From positions 558,001 through 622,000 of the forward strand of contig JAAROD010000087.1 of the NCBI GenBank assembly GCA_012274445.1: a stretch of 64,000 nucleotides of DNA, given 5' to 3'. Shown here one piece after another: positions 1 to 12,099 of this stretch (its first letter is position 1; every line of letters starts with the position of its first letter). Source of the stretch: Sclerotiophoma versabilis. Lineage: Eukaryota > Ascomycota > Dothideomycetes > Pleosporales > Didymellaceae. A program made the translations under genes and the position numbers. The notes under the pieces were generated by a model that was given only the letters and a program-made list of their open reading frames with translations, searched no databases and was not told the origin of the DNA.

Positions 1-997
1 CCCTCGAGCTGTTCGGGAAGGGAGAAGTCATTCCCAGGAGGTTGTGCTAGCAGGGCGTTGTGCATAGCTCTACAAGCCATGTCTGACGACCACAGGCACC
101 ATGGGCATCGCCATCATGGGCGGCGTCATGGCCTCCCTCGCCAAAGCCAAAACCGCCGCAGCCATCGACTCCTCGTCTGCCCCCAAGGACACCCCGAACG
201 TTTCCCGCTTCGTGGCCTGCGACACCTGGAAACCCGCTGAATCAAACGTCAAGAAGGCTCTCGGCCACTACAACTTCGACCTGCAGACGCTTACAAATGA
301 GAATCTGAAGGGTGTCCAACAAGCAGACATCGTTCTTCTGTCCTGCAAACCCTACGGCTTCAAGACCATCCTGGGCGAGGAGGGCATGCGCGATGCACTC
401 AAGGGCAAGATCATTGTCAGCATCCTGGCTGGCGTCACACAAAAGCAGATCTCAGAGTTCCTCTACCCCGAGGGCGTAGACAAGGTCGAGGATGCATGCA
501 GGGTGGTGCGCGTCATGCCCAACACCGCGTCTTTTGTTGGCGAGTCTATGAGCGTGATCGAGACTAGCGATCCTCCACTATCAGAGGCACAGTACAAGCT
601 CGTCGAGTTCGTCTTCAGCTCCATCGGCCGTGTCACAACACTTCCGCCTGCGAACATGGACATTGCAACAGCACTGTGCGGTTCAGGACCTGCCTTCTTC
701 GCCCTGATCCTCGAGGCAGCTGCAGACGGTGCCGTTGCTATGGGAATGCCGCGTGCACAGGCGTACGAGATGGCTGCACAGACGATGCGCGGAACTACAG
801 GGCTGGTATTGAACGGCGAGCACCCTGCTGTGCTGAAGGATAAAGTATCCACGCCGGGTGGTTGCACAATCGGCGGGCTGATGTCGCTGGAGAAGGATGG
901 CGTAAGGAATGCAGTCGCAACAGCAATCAGGGAAGCCTGTGTTGTTGCGTCGAGATTGGGTGGTGAGCAGAGGGAGTTCGTTAACCACAGGCACTAA
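1..997 (+). CDS. Pyrroline-5-carboxylate reductase, 5' end missing
   Basis: Reduces 1-pyrroline-5-carboxylate to proline with NAD(P)H, the last step of proline synthesis. A coding exon opens at about 96, after a CTGAC branch point (83-87) and a CACAG acceptor, and runs to the stop at 997. It begins GTMGIAIMGG, the second half of the Rossmann glycine motif, so the first exon with the initial strand should lie upstream of the window. The ATG at 101 would make a protein lacking half the dinucleotide fold and is probably not the start. The family signature STPGGCTIGG and the helical dimerisation region (GSGPAFF, GTTGLVL) are intact. No convincing GTRNGT donor is visible in bases 1-95. Yeast homologue: Pro3. 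Identity is very likely; the 5' structure is inferred. Confidence 0.93.
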
Positions 998-3130
998 GTC
1001 GATGTCTTGCATTGCCACAACATAACAAAAACCATGATATCCAACCCAGATCCAAAAGGGCATATACCTTTCCCAGACCTTCTTCTCATACATCATCACA
1101 AACAAGTGAGGTTGGAGTATGGCTCATTCCACCAATACGGGTCTCTCGAGCCGAATTGGCCTTCGCTAGCGCTGCAGTTGTGAAAGGGATGCCCTTCACC
1201 AAGGCTGACCAACGACGATTTCAATATCTCGATCCCAAGAATTCGAACCCAACAGTTCGATCTCAGTAATTCGACCCCAGTAGCTCAACCCCTTAACAAT
1301 TCTCCGAATTTGAATCTCTTGTGTGTGATCGATCGATTGCCCCACGTGTTGTACTCATCAGCTGTGCGTACATCATCACACTCATGGTGCTTGTCTTCTC
1401 ATGCACGCTAGTCCGGAGGGTACGCTCTCAATTCAAATACTGTCTTCATCTGCTTACATGGATTGCAGGCTTGAGACCCACTGCTTTCCCACAGATGCCA
1501 CAGTTCGGCCGTAGGCTACGTCTCCGGTATCATCAACCTCGTAAGGGATATCGCAGTCTTGGTGCTCCCGGTCGCTGGTGTGACACGGCTGCAGATGGAG
1601 ACATGCAAGAAAGCTGATGTTTCTGCCGTGTTTGCAACAGGCTTAGTGTGTGTTATCCCCCTTTTGTCTTGCCTTGTCGTATACAAAACTGATGCGAATA
1701 ATGCCTGCGGGGTATCAGTACCTCGACTAAACTGTTCCTTCCATGAAGCAAAGAGTAACGACAAGACTTATTGGCTTGTGGTTGTGGGTCTCTGTGGCAC
1801 TGGGAAGAGTGTTTGAACAATTTCTTGTAGATTGATTGTAAACTTATGTCCAGATGCAGCTCTTTCCTTTCATATATGCATTCGACGATGCGTCGGTCCG
1901 CCTTGGTCACTCACTCCGATCGACTGAACTACAAAATGCACATCTCCTGTGCCGCTTCTCCTTCCACGAGCTTGATGAAAGCATGCCAGCATACGAGCTT
2001 GCACATGTAGCTATAAGGTTCGTCATGGAGGCGTACGCCATATATTTAAACATCCGCAGCTCGTATATGATTTACTACAACAACAGTCTTCATTCAGATC
2101 CGCAACGACTCCAGTGACAGTACAATGAATCGATGCCTACACCTATTTTCTCAGCTGGGTAGGCTTGCATGTTTGCGGTGCTTTCTTCAAAAGCACTCAT
2201 CCTACTGGAGATACGAAGCATCGACAAGAATTTACAGCTACTACCACGGTATTACCGTTACTGCTCGACGTAGCGCTCGTCATACCCATCGCGACAAGAG
2301 CATCAGGAAGGATTGGATTGAATTCAATCGAGAGCGCCTTGGCGAGATTCGACACAAGCATCAGATCAAGGGGAAAAGGTGTCGTATGCGAAGGGAAAGG
2401 CTTGATCCAAGGACAATAGACGGAAGCAGCAGTAACAGCAACAATGGTAAAGATTCAAGTACTGATCACCAGTCAGCGTATGCAATTGTCACGACAAATT
2501 AAGAGCACACCACAGCTTCCGCCGACAAAGAGACAAGAGGATTCGTCGTTGTCACTAACCTCCGCATCTCAAGGTGCTATTGCGAACAGCCATGATCCAT
2601 TCAAGTTTGCCCAATATCCTGCGCCCGTCAATGGGATCGTGGAAAGTCTGTCCATGTGAGCATCAAACGTCACAAACTCGCGCTCGCCACGCTCAACAAA
2701 ATCTCAACAACGTACCTGCAGCAAGCCCACCGAATCCCAGGCCGGTGAACGCTGTCAGCTACCGGCACCTGACTTGACAGGCCCCACTTGCGTGCCTCCA
2801 AGGGCTAAGACAGCCAAGCCTGCAGCGCGAATCGCAGCGGCTAAGCCCCCTTCGGCTGACGCTAACCTACTCCAACTGACACTAAACCACATTGAGATGA
2901 CTACATCGTGCCTTCGATGAGAGATTGAAGAAGTTGTGATTGGAAGAGTTGAGTTGAGGGGGCAGCGGCAGAGCGGAATCAAAGCTGTCTGCTGTCAGGC
3001 GGGACAGTAGATGAGGGGTATAAGGTCCCCGTCATTTCCTAAAGCTTACCTGGCTTAATGGGATATCGTTCTCGAGTTTTTCTCTACTCCTTGCACCATT
3101 GTGTACTATCCGCCCATTTTGGACTTGATT
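998..3130. other. Intergenic stretch without a supported gene
   Basis: About 2.1 kb in which all ORFs are short and none shows a family motif or a plausible set of spliced exons. Around 1236-1275 there are near-repeats of the type AATTCGACCCCAGTAG. I see no tRNA or element ends. Confidence 0.5.
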
Positions 3131-3430
3131 ATGTCAAACCAGACCTCCACTCAGTCTTCCTGGACGTCTTCGTTGTCTACAAGTGGCTACGCTACGCCGT
3201 CTTCGTGGGTATTTGTGTCACGCGCGTGCTTTTCTCAGCTGACATCCTCATTAAAAAGATGTTCAGGCACTTCGACACCTATCTCCGTAGAGGCTTTGTC
3301 GATACAAAATGCCAATCCGACCGCGGTCGATCAGCAATGGGCTTTGGAGGAGGAGAAGAGAATTGCGCGGCTCCAGCAAGCCGCTCGTGAGCTGGGCTTC
3401 GATTTACCACCACAATGTTATAGGAGGTGA
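3131..3430 (+). CDS. Small hypothetical protein
   Basis: Read straight through, this gives 99 residues: a Ser/Thr-rich N-terminus followed by a charged helical C-terminus (ALEEEKRIARLQQAARELGF). A 54-nt intron at 3205-3258 (donor GTGGGT, branch CTGAC at 3239-3243, acceptor AAAAAG) would keep the frame and give 81 residues with an uninterrupted Ser/Thr-rich head, which looks the better product. It lies tail to tail with the esterase gene, 35 nt from that gene's stop. I do not recognise a family; the helical tail is the main reason to think it is coding. Confidence 0.4.
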   Translation: MSNQTSTQSSWTSSLSTSGYATPSSWVFVSRACFSQLTSSLKRCSGTSTPISVEALSIQNANPTAVDQQWALEEEKRIARLQQAARELGFDLPPQCYRR

Positions 3431-3465
3431 CTGTTATTGGTGCTCTTGGTTAAACGGCATTGCCC

Positions 3466-4852
3466 TCAAAGTATCCTGTCCTTGATAGCTCCAACGATAC
3501 TTTGTAGTCCTTCAAGTCTTTCTTCTTTGCTTTCGCCCAGATACAAGCTTGCAACAGGCCACGCGTGAATGCCACCTTGATCTTCCCACTCGTCGACATG
3601 CGTGCCTGTGCTCTTGAGGAGACTGATGAGCTCTCTGGTCTCTGGACCGAGCACTTCTTCGGTTCCATACAGAAAGTACCAACCCTTTTCAGGTGACGCG
3701 TCGATCCACTTTTTAACATCTTTACAATGGCCAGGCGATACCATAGGGTCGTTTGCAGAGGACTTTTTGCCGATATATTGGCGACCGTACTGTTCGAGCG
3801 ACTTGTCGTTAAGGAAGTCCGAGGCAGTGTTTCGATTGTTCTTCGAGACTATGGTGACCCACGGGCTGATCATGACCGCTAGTCCTGGTCGTTGGTGCCT
3901 CAGTTCTGCATGGTCGGTCAAATAGAGCAGAAAGCTTAACATGAGTGTTGCGCCAGCAGAATCGCCACCAACCACCACTCTAGTCGATGATTGCGCAAGG
4001 GAAAGCACATAGCTGTAGCCAGCCAAGGTCTCGTGGAGCTGAGTTGGATATGTCGCATCAGGTACCAAGGTGTATTCCAGAGCAAACAGAGCGGGGTTTC
4101 TGTAGCCAGCAGCCTTGAGCAGCGTGACCCATGCGAGCAGAAACTCCATGTAGAAGTAAGAACTGCCCATTGAGAAGCCGCCACCATGAGCGTAATAGAC
4201 GATAACATCAGGCTGCTCCTGTTGGTTGTGCTTGATAAGTACACCCCTAAAGTCAGGCTGCAATTTGTTAGCTTCACTCGATAGACGCATCGGACCTTCC
4301 AAAGACCCACCCTCTTGACCTCAGTCCATCTGATTGGACTCGTGACAATACCGTGTCGCAACATTCGAAACCGCAGGAAAGGTAACGAGACACCCTTGGA
4401 AAAGAACACACGGCCAATGAAGGCTGGCATGTTCGCAAATGCATAGCGTACACATCTGATGACAAAGTCCTGGAAAGGCGTTGCCTTCTTTACGAATGGA
4501 CTGCGCTTCTCATATGGGAGAAAGTATCGTTCGCGAATAAACTGGTAAGGAATGACCAAAACTTGATACACTGTCAACATCAGTACACGAGTGATACATG
4601 GTACGTAGGCTCACCTATGAACGGCAGTGCTGGGATTAGCCATTTTAGGACAGGGAGAAGGCCGATTTGGATTAGCAATTGGGGAGCAAGGAAGACCAGG
4701 AAGGCAGCGCAATCAAGATATGATATCTGGCTGAGGATCATCGTTGCGATAAAAGACAAAAAAAGACCAAATCCGCGTCTTGAGGCAGCCCATTTGTTGG
4801 TGAAGAACCCTGGTACTTGCAGTTCGGTTGATGACGATAACAAGAACTCCAC
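3466..4852 (-). CDS. HSL-type alpha/beta hydrolase (esterase/deacetylase)
   Basis: Three exons on the minus strand: 4852-4615, 4570-4311 and 4257-3466, with introns of 44 and 53 nt. The joined protein has 429 residues. The N-terminus carries two hydrophobic stretches (about residues 28-75), suggesting a membrane anchor in the ER, as in arylacetamide-deacetylase relatives. The catalytic domain has the oxyanion motif HGGGF near residue 190 and the nucleophile motif GGDSAGA with Ser at about 266. A late GGIHAW motif supplies the likely His. These features define the hormone-sensitive-lipase branch (alpha/beta hydrolase fold-3). The substrate cannot be told from sequence; esters or acetylated small molecules are typical. 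It is divergent from the RING gene at 5278 across about 425 bp. Confidence 0.85.
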
Positions 4853-5277
4853 TGGCTAGCCTAAGCCACAACCGCTTAGCCGGTCTCCGATGAAACGGGC
4901 ATCGCTGACATGCGGACGCGCGAGTGAGGCCAGCGAAGGGTTTCCAGGAAGCCAGGGCATTAGGAATCGAAAGTTGAGAGAAGCAATCGGACGTGCCAGA
5001 TGAGAATGGAAAGCACAAACGCGGTCCCACGTGATCTGTGAGTGGTTCAGTGGAGCACGGCCCCGGTCGCGACTTCCAAAGAAATTCCGTGAGATCTCTC
5101 ACTTGCTGTCCCGCAAACACGGTTGCGACAACCGCAATCGACCCCACCACCACCTCCATCGTGACAGCTCTCGCCGACTGGTCCACAGTCTCTCTCCCTT
5201 ATTCTTGCGTTCAAATGGAATAGCTGCGCCCGCACAAGCTCAACTTCGGAACCCTTCCGCTGTAGCCTGCCCACACC
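4853..5277. promoter_or_regulatory. Shared divergent promoter region
   Basis: A 425-bp gap between the start codons of the esterase (-) and the RING/RS protein (+). No clear TATA box was found. ORFs here are short or antisense to the RING gene's first exons. Confidence 0.4.
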
Positions 5278-8200
5278 ATGGCCACCGACCCGAAGGCGGC
5301 GCCGCTCGCTGACGATCTGAAAGAACTTGCTCTGTATGTCAAGCATGAGCCGCCCATGATCATCATGTGCTGATTGTATTAGCTCTTTACCCACGAGTGT
5401 CTTCCCCAAGGCCTTCTTCTGCGCTTTATGCAGCGAGCTTGCTATCGACTCGTACAAGCTGCTGTGCTGCAACAAAGCTATCTGCACAACATGTATGTTT
5501 GCGGAGCGACTGCTGTAAAGTACTGTGGCAGCTAATACTTCGATAGGCCAAGCAAAGCTCTCTTTCCCCACGACCTGTCCATCATGCGACCACTCGCCGC
5601 TTGAGGCCGACTCGTGTGTACCGAACAAGGCTCTGCGCAACACAATGCGCGTATGGCTGCAAAAGCAAAAGAAGAAAGAGGAGGCGAAAGCGGCCGCGCA
5701 AGCCGCTACACCTGCCCCAGAAACTACGCCTGCTGCAACAGAAGCGCCATCTGAGGTGGAGGGTGCAGACAAGCCGATCGATAGCGTTGAGGAGGCATTA
5801 GCTACAGGTGATGCACAAGACGAGTCCATAGCGGCTGCACCCGATGCTGGAGACGGACAGCTGCAGACAGTGTCGGCTTCCGCACAGCCAAACGAGGTAG
5901 GTTTTCATCTTCCTCCATCTGCTACACACAGTTGCGTGTGCAATTTCCATAAGAACAGAGAAAAGGTGGAGGGGAAGTCTGAATGGCTAAACTCAATAAA
6001 CACTATCGATCTTGCACGTGCTAGTGGCTGTAGCATGCATATCTTGCCTTGTCCTCTTGCTGATTTTGAGCAGGGTTCAACCGTACCTGACCACGATGAC
6101 TCGGAACGACGTGGTAGCTTGATGTCACCGACCGCGACACAGAGTGTAGAGCCGTCGGCTGCAAACACGTCTTCTGATGAGCAAAACAAGACGAACGGTT
6201 CAGCAAACATGATGGGTAACAACCCTATGATGAACGGCATGCAAGGTCAGATGGGCTTTGGTTTCCAAGGTCAGGGCAATTTTGGTGGCATGGGCTTTAG
6301 TGGCATGTCCAATATGATGGGCAACGCTGGCTGGAATAACATGAATCCAATGGGTAGGTCGCTACAATGTGCATTGTCATGGACTTCAAAACTAACACTT
6401 GCACAGATTACAATGTGAACAACATGAACGGCATGTACAACAACTTCGGTGGAAACATGGGCATGGCGATGAACGATATGTCAGCCATGAACATGATGAA
6501 CTACGGTGGCGGCTACGGCAACGGGTGGAATGGCATGGGTGGTGGCTATGGAAACTTCAACGGGTTCAACCAGATGGGCGGATATAATCAATCTGGAGCA
6601 TATCCCGAGATGATGAACCAATTCCCCAAGAACAATTTCCAAAACCAGAACCAGAATCGTTTCCCTGCCAATCAAGGAGGGGCTCTGCCTCAGCAGAACA
6701 ATAGAGCTGGCAGCCAGGGAGGCTCCATTTCTGGGTCTGGTGGACAACAGAACGCCACCAGTCGTCCTGGAAGCCGCAGTGGACCTGCGCAACACGTACG
6801 TCGATTTCATAAGTCTCCGCCAGGACAGCCGTCCTTGGCACTGAAACATTTGAAGCCAGCGACTGACGACATTGGCATACAACAGCGTGATGGCGAGTCA
6901 CCTGATGCATCCATCGATGCAGCAGCCGAGCCAAAGCCAGAGGGCGAGCAGGACACTGCTCTCAAGTCCACTGAAGAAGGTAATAATGATAATGGTAGTG
7001 CGGAGAGCACTGCGCCAGCCGCCAACACCGCCATGAGTAGTACGGACAACGCACACAGCCCGACTGCAACTGGAGAACAAAACAACAAGTCCGCACAGTC
7101 TAACGGCCTGAACCAGATACAGACTGTTGACACCGAAGATGGGGATATGCAAGATTACAACCAGCCGATGATGGGCAATGGCATACAGCCCAACATGGGA
7201 TTTGCTAACGGTATGATGAATCAGTTTCCGAACCAGATGCAAATGAATGCGCCTTTCGACCCTAGCATGAACATGGGGTTCCACCAGAACAACAACTTTG
7301 GTCCTCGTGGTGGCTTCAATCCAGCATACGGCGCTGCTACAGTTTTGACAGGTGAGCCGCAGGGCCGTGGTGTGGAAGGCGCACCCACAGGCCCGCGAGC
7401 TATGCGTGAAGGTAGGCCGAACACTGGCTTCTCGAGCCGAATGAACAATGCGCGCTACCAGCCGCCACTGAAGAGCGTTACGCCTGCACAAAGTACTGGT
7501 GCTCGCAGTCCGCAGCGTAGAGTTCGATCGTAAGTACATCACATATCGTCCTCACGGACTAATCATTGACACATACACAGTCGCTCGCCCTTGAGAGACG
7601 AGAGTCTCCGCATCAAGGACAAGTCAGTGTCACGTTCTCGATCAAGGTCTCGAGCGAAGGATGAAGAGAAGGTTGACCGCCGAGAGCGATCGCGCTCAGC
7701 AGATCGCGAGTCAAGACGAGAAGGCAGAGGACGTTCAGTAACACCACAGGGTGACGACGATTACGAGCGCCGCAAGGACCGCCGACACCATCGTTCATCG
7801 CGACATGATGACCGGGAGGACGAGCACGACGAGCGAAACCGTGATGATAGGGGGAGCCGGGGCGACAGGACACGTAGTGCCTCGGCCGATTCGAAGCACC
7901 GCAGCAGTCGCCGTGATAAGGAGAAACATCGCTCTTCACGCTCACACCGGGACCGTAGCAAGGAACACCGTCGTCGTTACCGCTCACGCTCGCCTGTTGA
8001 AGAGAGCAAACACGATGATGATACATATACCAACGGCGACCGAGGGTCAGAGTCTGGCTCTAGACGGAAGCACAGAAGCGACAAAGACAAGCACCGCGAC
8101 AGGTCACGCGACAAAGATCGCGAGCGAGATAGACGAGATCGTAAAGATCGAGAGAAAGAGTATGACCATGAGCGCGATAAGGACCGGTCTAGAGACAAGG

Positions 8201-9087
8201 ACAAGGAGCGGAGACGTCGCCGCGACCGCGAGGCCGAAGAAGAAGGGCGCGACTACGACGATGATAGGCACCGCTCATCTCGACGAGACCGCAAGGATCG
8301 GGATCGAGAAGACCGGGATCGAGGAGATCGCGACCGAGAAGACCGTGACCGTGAAGAACGCAGCCGAGACGACAGCAGCCAGAATGATCGCGACACGAAA
8401 GTCAACCGTCCTGCAGAGGACGATGTGGTCGGCAAGATGATGCAGAAGCGTGCCGTCTCCCCACCCCTAAACGCACCCACAGGCCCATCAGCGAACACCT
8501 TTTCCATCAAAGGTGCTGGCCGATCAAAGCCCAACGTCATGCCGCCGCCGCAACCTCCAACAGGACCACGTAACTTCCAGCCACCGAAAGGGCCTGCTGC
8601 AGACCGCGATAAGGACAAGCACCGCAGGAAGAGCAGCGTCTCCTCTGTCCCGTCCACCCCAGCCGCACCCGTGGAAACTACTTCACAGGACCACTACGCT
8701 GCTGAGCGCGAGAAGAACGCCCGCGAGCGCAACAGCCGCGATCGTGTAGACCGCGACCAGCGCGACGTCCTCACTAAGTCTCTTCACTCGCGTATCCACT
8801 CCTCCTCCCGGTCCTCCCTGTCCTCGAAACGGTCACGCGAGGATGAGGCAGAAGTTGATGATACACCACGCGGTCCTAGCAAGAACGAGGTCAAAGCACC
8901 GACCGGACCGGCCTCGCACCGCGACAAGCGCAGGAAGTCAGGCGCGGGTGGTGACAATAGTATTGCTAACCTGTTCACTGCTGGTCTAAGAAAGAACGCA
9001 GGAAAGACAAGGAGAGGCGGTACCAGAACCGAGGGTGACGTGGAGAGGGAAATGGCGCGAGTTGAACGAGAGAGAGACAGGCGGTAG
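5278..9087 (+). CDS. RBBP6/Mpe1-type RING protein with RS/RD-rich tail
   Basis: Proposed exons: 5278-5333, 5383-5492, 5547-5896, 6074-6353, 6407-7529 and 7581-9087, giving 1141 residues. Residues 32-69 form a C4C4 zinc finger (CALC, LLCC, CTTC, CPSC) of the kind seen in RBBP6 and yeast Mpe1. It is followed by PNKALRNTMRVWL, matching the helix after that domain. The middle is Met/Asn/Gly-rich. The tail is dense in RS, RD and RE repeats, then Pro/Lys-rich with several PTGP motifs. There is no DWNN ubiquitin-like domain, so this is not a full Mpe1. A role in pre-mRNA processing, perhaps as an E3 ligase, is inference. The 177-nt segment 5897-6073 is in frame, so it may be an intron or be retained. 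Confidence 0.82.
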
Positions 9088-9603
9088 GCAGCCTTTGTCT
9101 CGATTGTCAAGCAGAAGGAGGGGAAGTGGTTGGATTAATGAGATGTAATTGATGACTGCCATGTATATATGTTTATGCATGGCACGGAGACATTGAGAGG
9201 AAGCATGGAGGATTCTCAACTTCTTGTACTATACCCCCAAAAACCATACTTGGATGGCTAGATATACCGCTGGGTAGCCGGTAGGTACTTAAAATAATGC
9301 TGCAGAGTACAAGTCTCTTTTGAGCCATTTCCCACTGCGAAATCCCACATGGTCGCTCGGCCGTGGCCTGGCCGGCTTGATGTTTGGCGTCCTGGGGAAG
9401 GAGAGGCGGCCAATCGGCGGCCAGGAGACGGATCGGAGGATGACGTGCTCCGCTACGTGTGTCAACCCCACGTCTCTAGTGGCGCATCTGAGTGAACTGC
9501 ATGCGTGTGGGGCCCAGAAAAAGATGACTCCCCGCAATATGCTCACGAAGCTTGAGCATTGGTGTTGCGCTTCTTATTTCTACACACATAACACTTATCG
9601 ATT
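9088..9603. promoter_or_regulatory. 3' UTR and promoter before homoserine acetyltransferase
   Basis: Non-coding interval between two co-oriented genes. A TGACGTG element is visible at 9441-9447. Nothing else is supported. Confidence 0.35.
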
Positions 9604-11275
9604 ATGGCCGCCCCACTCGACACCGGCACGGCTGCCAATGGCACAAACAAGTACAGTACGACCCCCAATTTGCGCAGCAGACCTGTTGCGTTACAGATAT
9701 CGACATGGGCGACGAGAGCTAACAAACACCCAGAGAGGGTCACATCTCAGCCCGAGAACCCCTATGCTAGTTTGATACCCGACCAGACGTTTGCCATTAT
9801 CCCCGAGTTCGAGCTTGAGTCCGGTGTCGTCCTCTACAATGTATCCGTGGCATACAAGACCTACGGCACCCTTTCGCCCGGACGAGACAATGCCATGGTC
9901 ATCTGCCACGCGCTGACAGGAAGTGCTGATGTGGGCGATTGGTGGGGACCGCTTCTGGGAGGGCCTGGCAAAGCATTCGATACGTCAAGGTTCTTCGTCG
10001 TGTGCATGAACAGCTTGGGCAGCCCGTATGGCAGCTCCAGCCCCGTCACAGCACGAGATGGAGACGCCTCAACTGCGCGCTATGGACCCGAGTTCCCTTT
10101 GACAACAGTACGAGACGACGTCAAGTGAGCTCGATGCATTCGCCTGATTCGACGAGGGCCTGCTAACATGAGCCAGCATCTTTAAATTGGTCCTCGATGA
10201 CCTCGGCGTCAAACAGATTGCAGCTGTCATTGGCGGCTCCATGGGCGGTATGCTCGTACTCGAGTTTGCTTACTTCGGCAAAGACTACGTTCGCAACATT
10301 ATCCCCATCGCCACCTCCGCCCGATACAGTGCTTGGGGCATCAGCTGGGGTGAGGCCCAACGACAGAGCATCTACAGCGATCCCAAGTATGATGACGGAT
10401 ACTACGCATTCGAAGACCCTCCGTCAACAGGTCTAGGAGCTGCGCGCATGTCTGCGCTCCTGACATACCGTAGCCGCGACTCGTTCGAATCTCGCTTCGG
10501 GCGTAACACGCCTGACCTCTCGAAGAAGCAGAGCATCAACAACGTACCGCGACCAACCACTCCTTCAAACGAACATTGGGCGATTCACAACCACGGTCAC
10601 AAGAACGCTGGGTCGCCGCGCTCCTCTGCATCGAGGACAAACAGCAGCGCTGCATTGAACACTTCGGCACAAGCAAAGACCGCCGATCTAGAATTCCACG
10701 ATGCATCGAACCCATCGACACCGCCCCTTCGACGAACCGACTCGACAGCGAGCGCAAAGTCCAAGCCGTTGGCCCAACACTACTTCTCGGCGCAGTCGTA
10801 CTTGCGCTACCAGGGAGAGAAGTTCATCAAGCGATTCGATGCCAACTGCTACATCGCCATCACCCGCAAACTTGACACACACGATATCTCTCGCCATCGC
10901 TACCCAGAAGGCGAAGATGAACAAAGCCTGGACCCTGTCTCGGCTCTACACCATGCGCTTTCATTGATCGAGCAGCCTACACTCGTACTTGGTATCCAGT
11001 CTGACGGTCTCTTCACCTACGCTGAGCAGCAGGAGCTTGCAGCGTATATTCCTAACGCTGCTTTGAAGACCATCGACTCTCCCGACGGCCACGATGCCTT
11101 CCTTCTGGAGTTCGATCAGGTCAACCGCCACCTACTAGGCTTCCTGCACCAGTATCTTCCAGATATCATGAACAGGACACCGAACCCTGATATCATCTCC
11201 AACGATTCTGGCATGGAGGCTACAAAGACAAGCACGTTTGGCGAAGCCGAGGTCGACGACATCACCGCGTGGTGA
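9604..11275 (+). CDS. MET2: Homoserine O-acetyltransferase
   Basis: Transfers an acetyl group from acetyl-CoA to L-homoserine, feeding methionine and cysteine synthesis. Exons 9604-10124 and 10177-11275 flank a 52-nt intron with a GCTAAC branch point, giving 539 residues. It is an alpha/beta hydrolase-fold acyltransferase: the nucleophile elbow GGSMGG places Ser at about 195, Asp lies in GIQSDGLF and His in SPDGHDAF. The N-terminal HALTGSADV and MNSLGSPYGSSSP motifs are typical. A Ser/Thr/Pro-rich insert of about 100 residues (roughly 285-385) interrupts the lid region, making it longer than yeast Met2. In ascomycetes this family acetylates rather than succinylates homoserine, which is family knowledge and not read from the sequence. 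Confidence 0.95.
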
Positions 11276-12099
11276 TTTGATGTTGCATTTTTTAGCGTGG
11301 CGTTTTGGGTATAGAGAACGGATGCATGGTCCGGCGTCAGTTTTCGGCATATGCTTGAAAGAAAGCTGTACGATATGATACGCTCTGACGAGAAGAGCTG
11401 AGGTTCAACCCCTCAATCAACGATACGAAGCGGAGATAGACGATTCTGTTAAACAATATGAATATTGAAGAAGGTAACTCTAGGTTTCTTTTCTTTCTCA
11501 CAGCCTTGAGGGGACCTAAGCACTCACTGTTCAAATTAATCAACGTCTCCCGTATCTGAAGCACGACGACCCCAAATAATTGCAACTAGATTTGGCTGCT
11601 GAAGCACTCCCCGCACGATTCAGGTGTAGAACTCGGAGGCGACCCTGAAGTGCGACAGGCAGTGCACTTGATGGCTTTGCGATCGGGAGCTGCAACCCCG
11701 CGTTACGATATCCGTCCTTGACCAGCTCCATGCACCCCTCAGCGCCACAACTGTAGGTTCCTTGCATCATACGATCTGATTCGGAATCCTTCATAACAAC
11801 AGATAAAGCTTTGCTCTGTCTCTTGCTCGGTTTGCTATAAAACAGAGGGTGTTACAATTTCTCGTAGAACCTATGAGGAATCAGGAGCTGCCAACGACAA
11901 GACATGTTGCAGATGTATCCGTGGGCTTGTACCACGACTCCTAGCATCAGACCATCCTAAAGACTGACCCCGCACGTAAGCATGGAGAGCCGGCAGTGCA
12001 CTTAAGTCACTGGGAACCACCTCGCCCGCTCTTCATCATCTCTTGGTCCACGTCTTTTCATACACATTCCTCTCTTGTTCCTAACTCAGAGCAGCCGCC
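11276..12099. other. Intergenic region
   Basis: About 820 bp with no coding signal. It should hold the 3' UTR of MET2 and the promoter of the alcohol dehydrogenase; the last 100 bp are C/T-rich. Confidence 0.4.

Noticed and set aside
1236..1275. Minus-strand GGGTTCGAATT resembling a tRNA T arm
   Set aside because: The flanking bases do not pair into acceptor or anticodon stems.
5047..5829. 260-codon minus-strand ORF
   Set aside because: Antisense to the first exons of the RING gene; the plus strand has a complete zinc finger and splice sites, the minus ORF only Ala/Ser composition.
7751..8440. 229-codon plus-strand ORF within the RS-rich tail
   Set aside because: Frame shadow of the Arg/Asp repeat coding region; Thr/Ala/Ile-rich without any motif.
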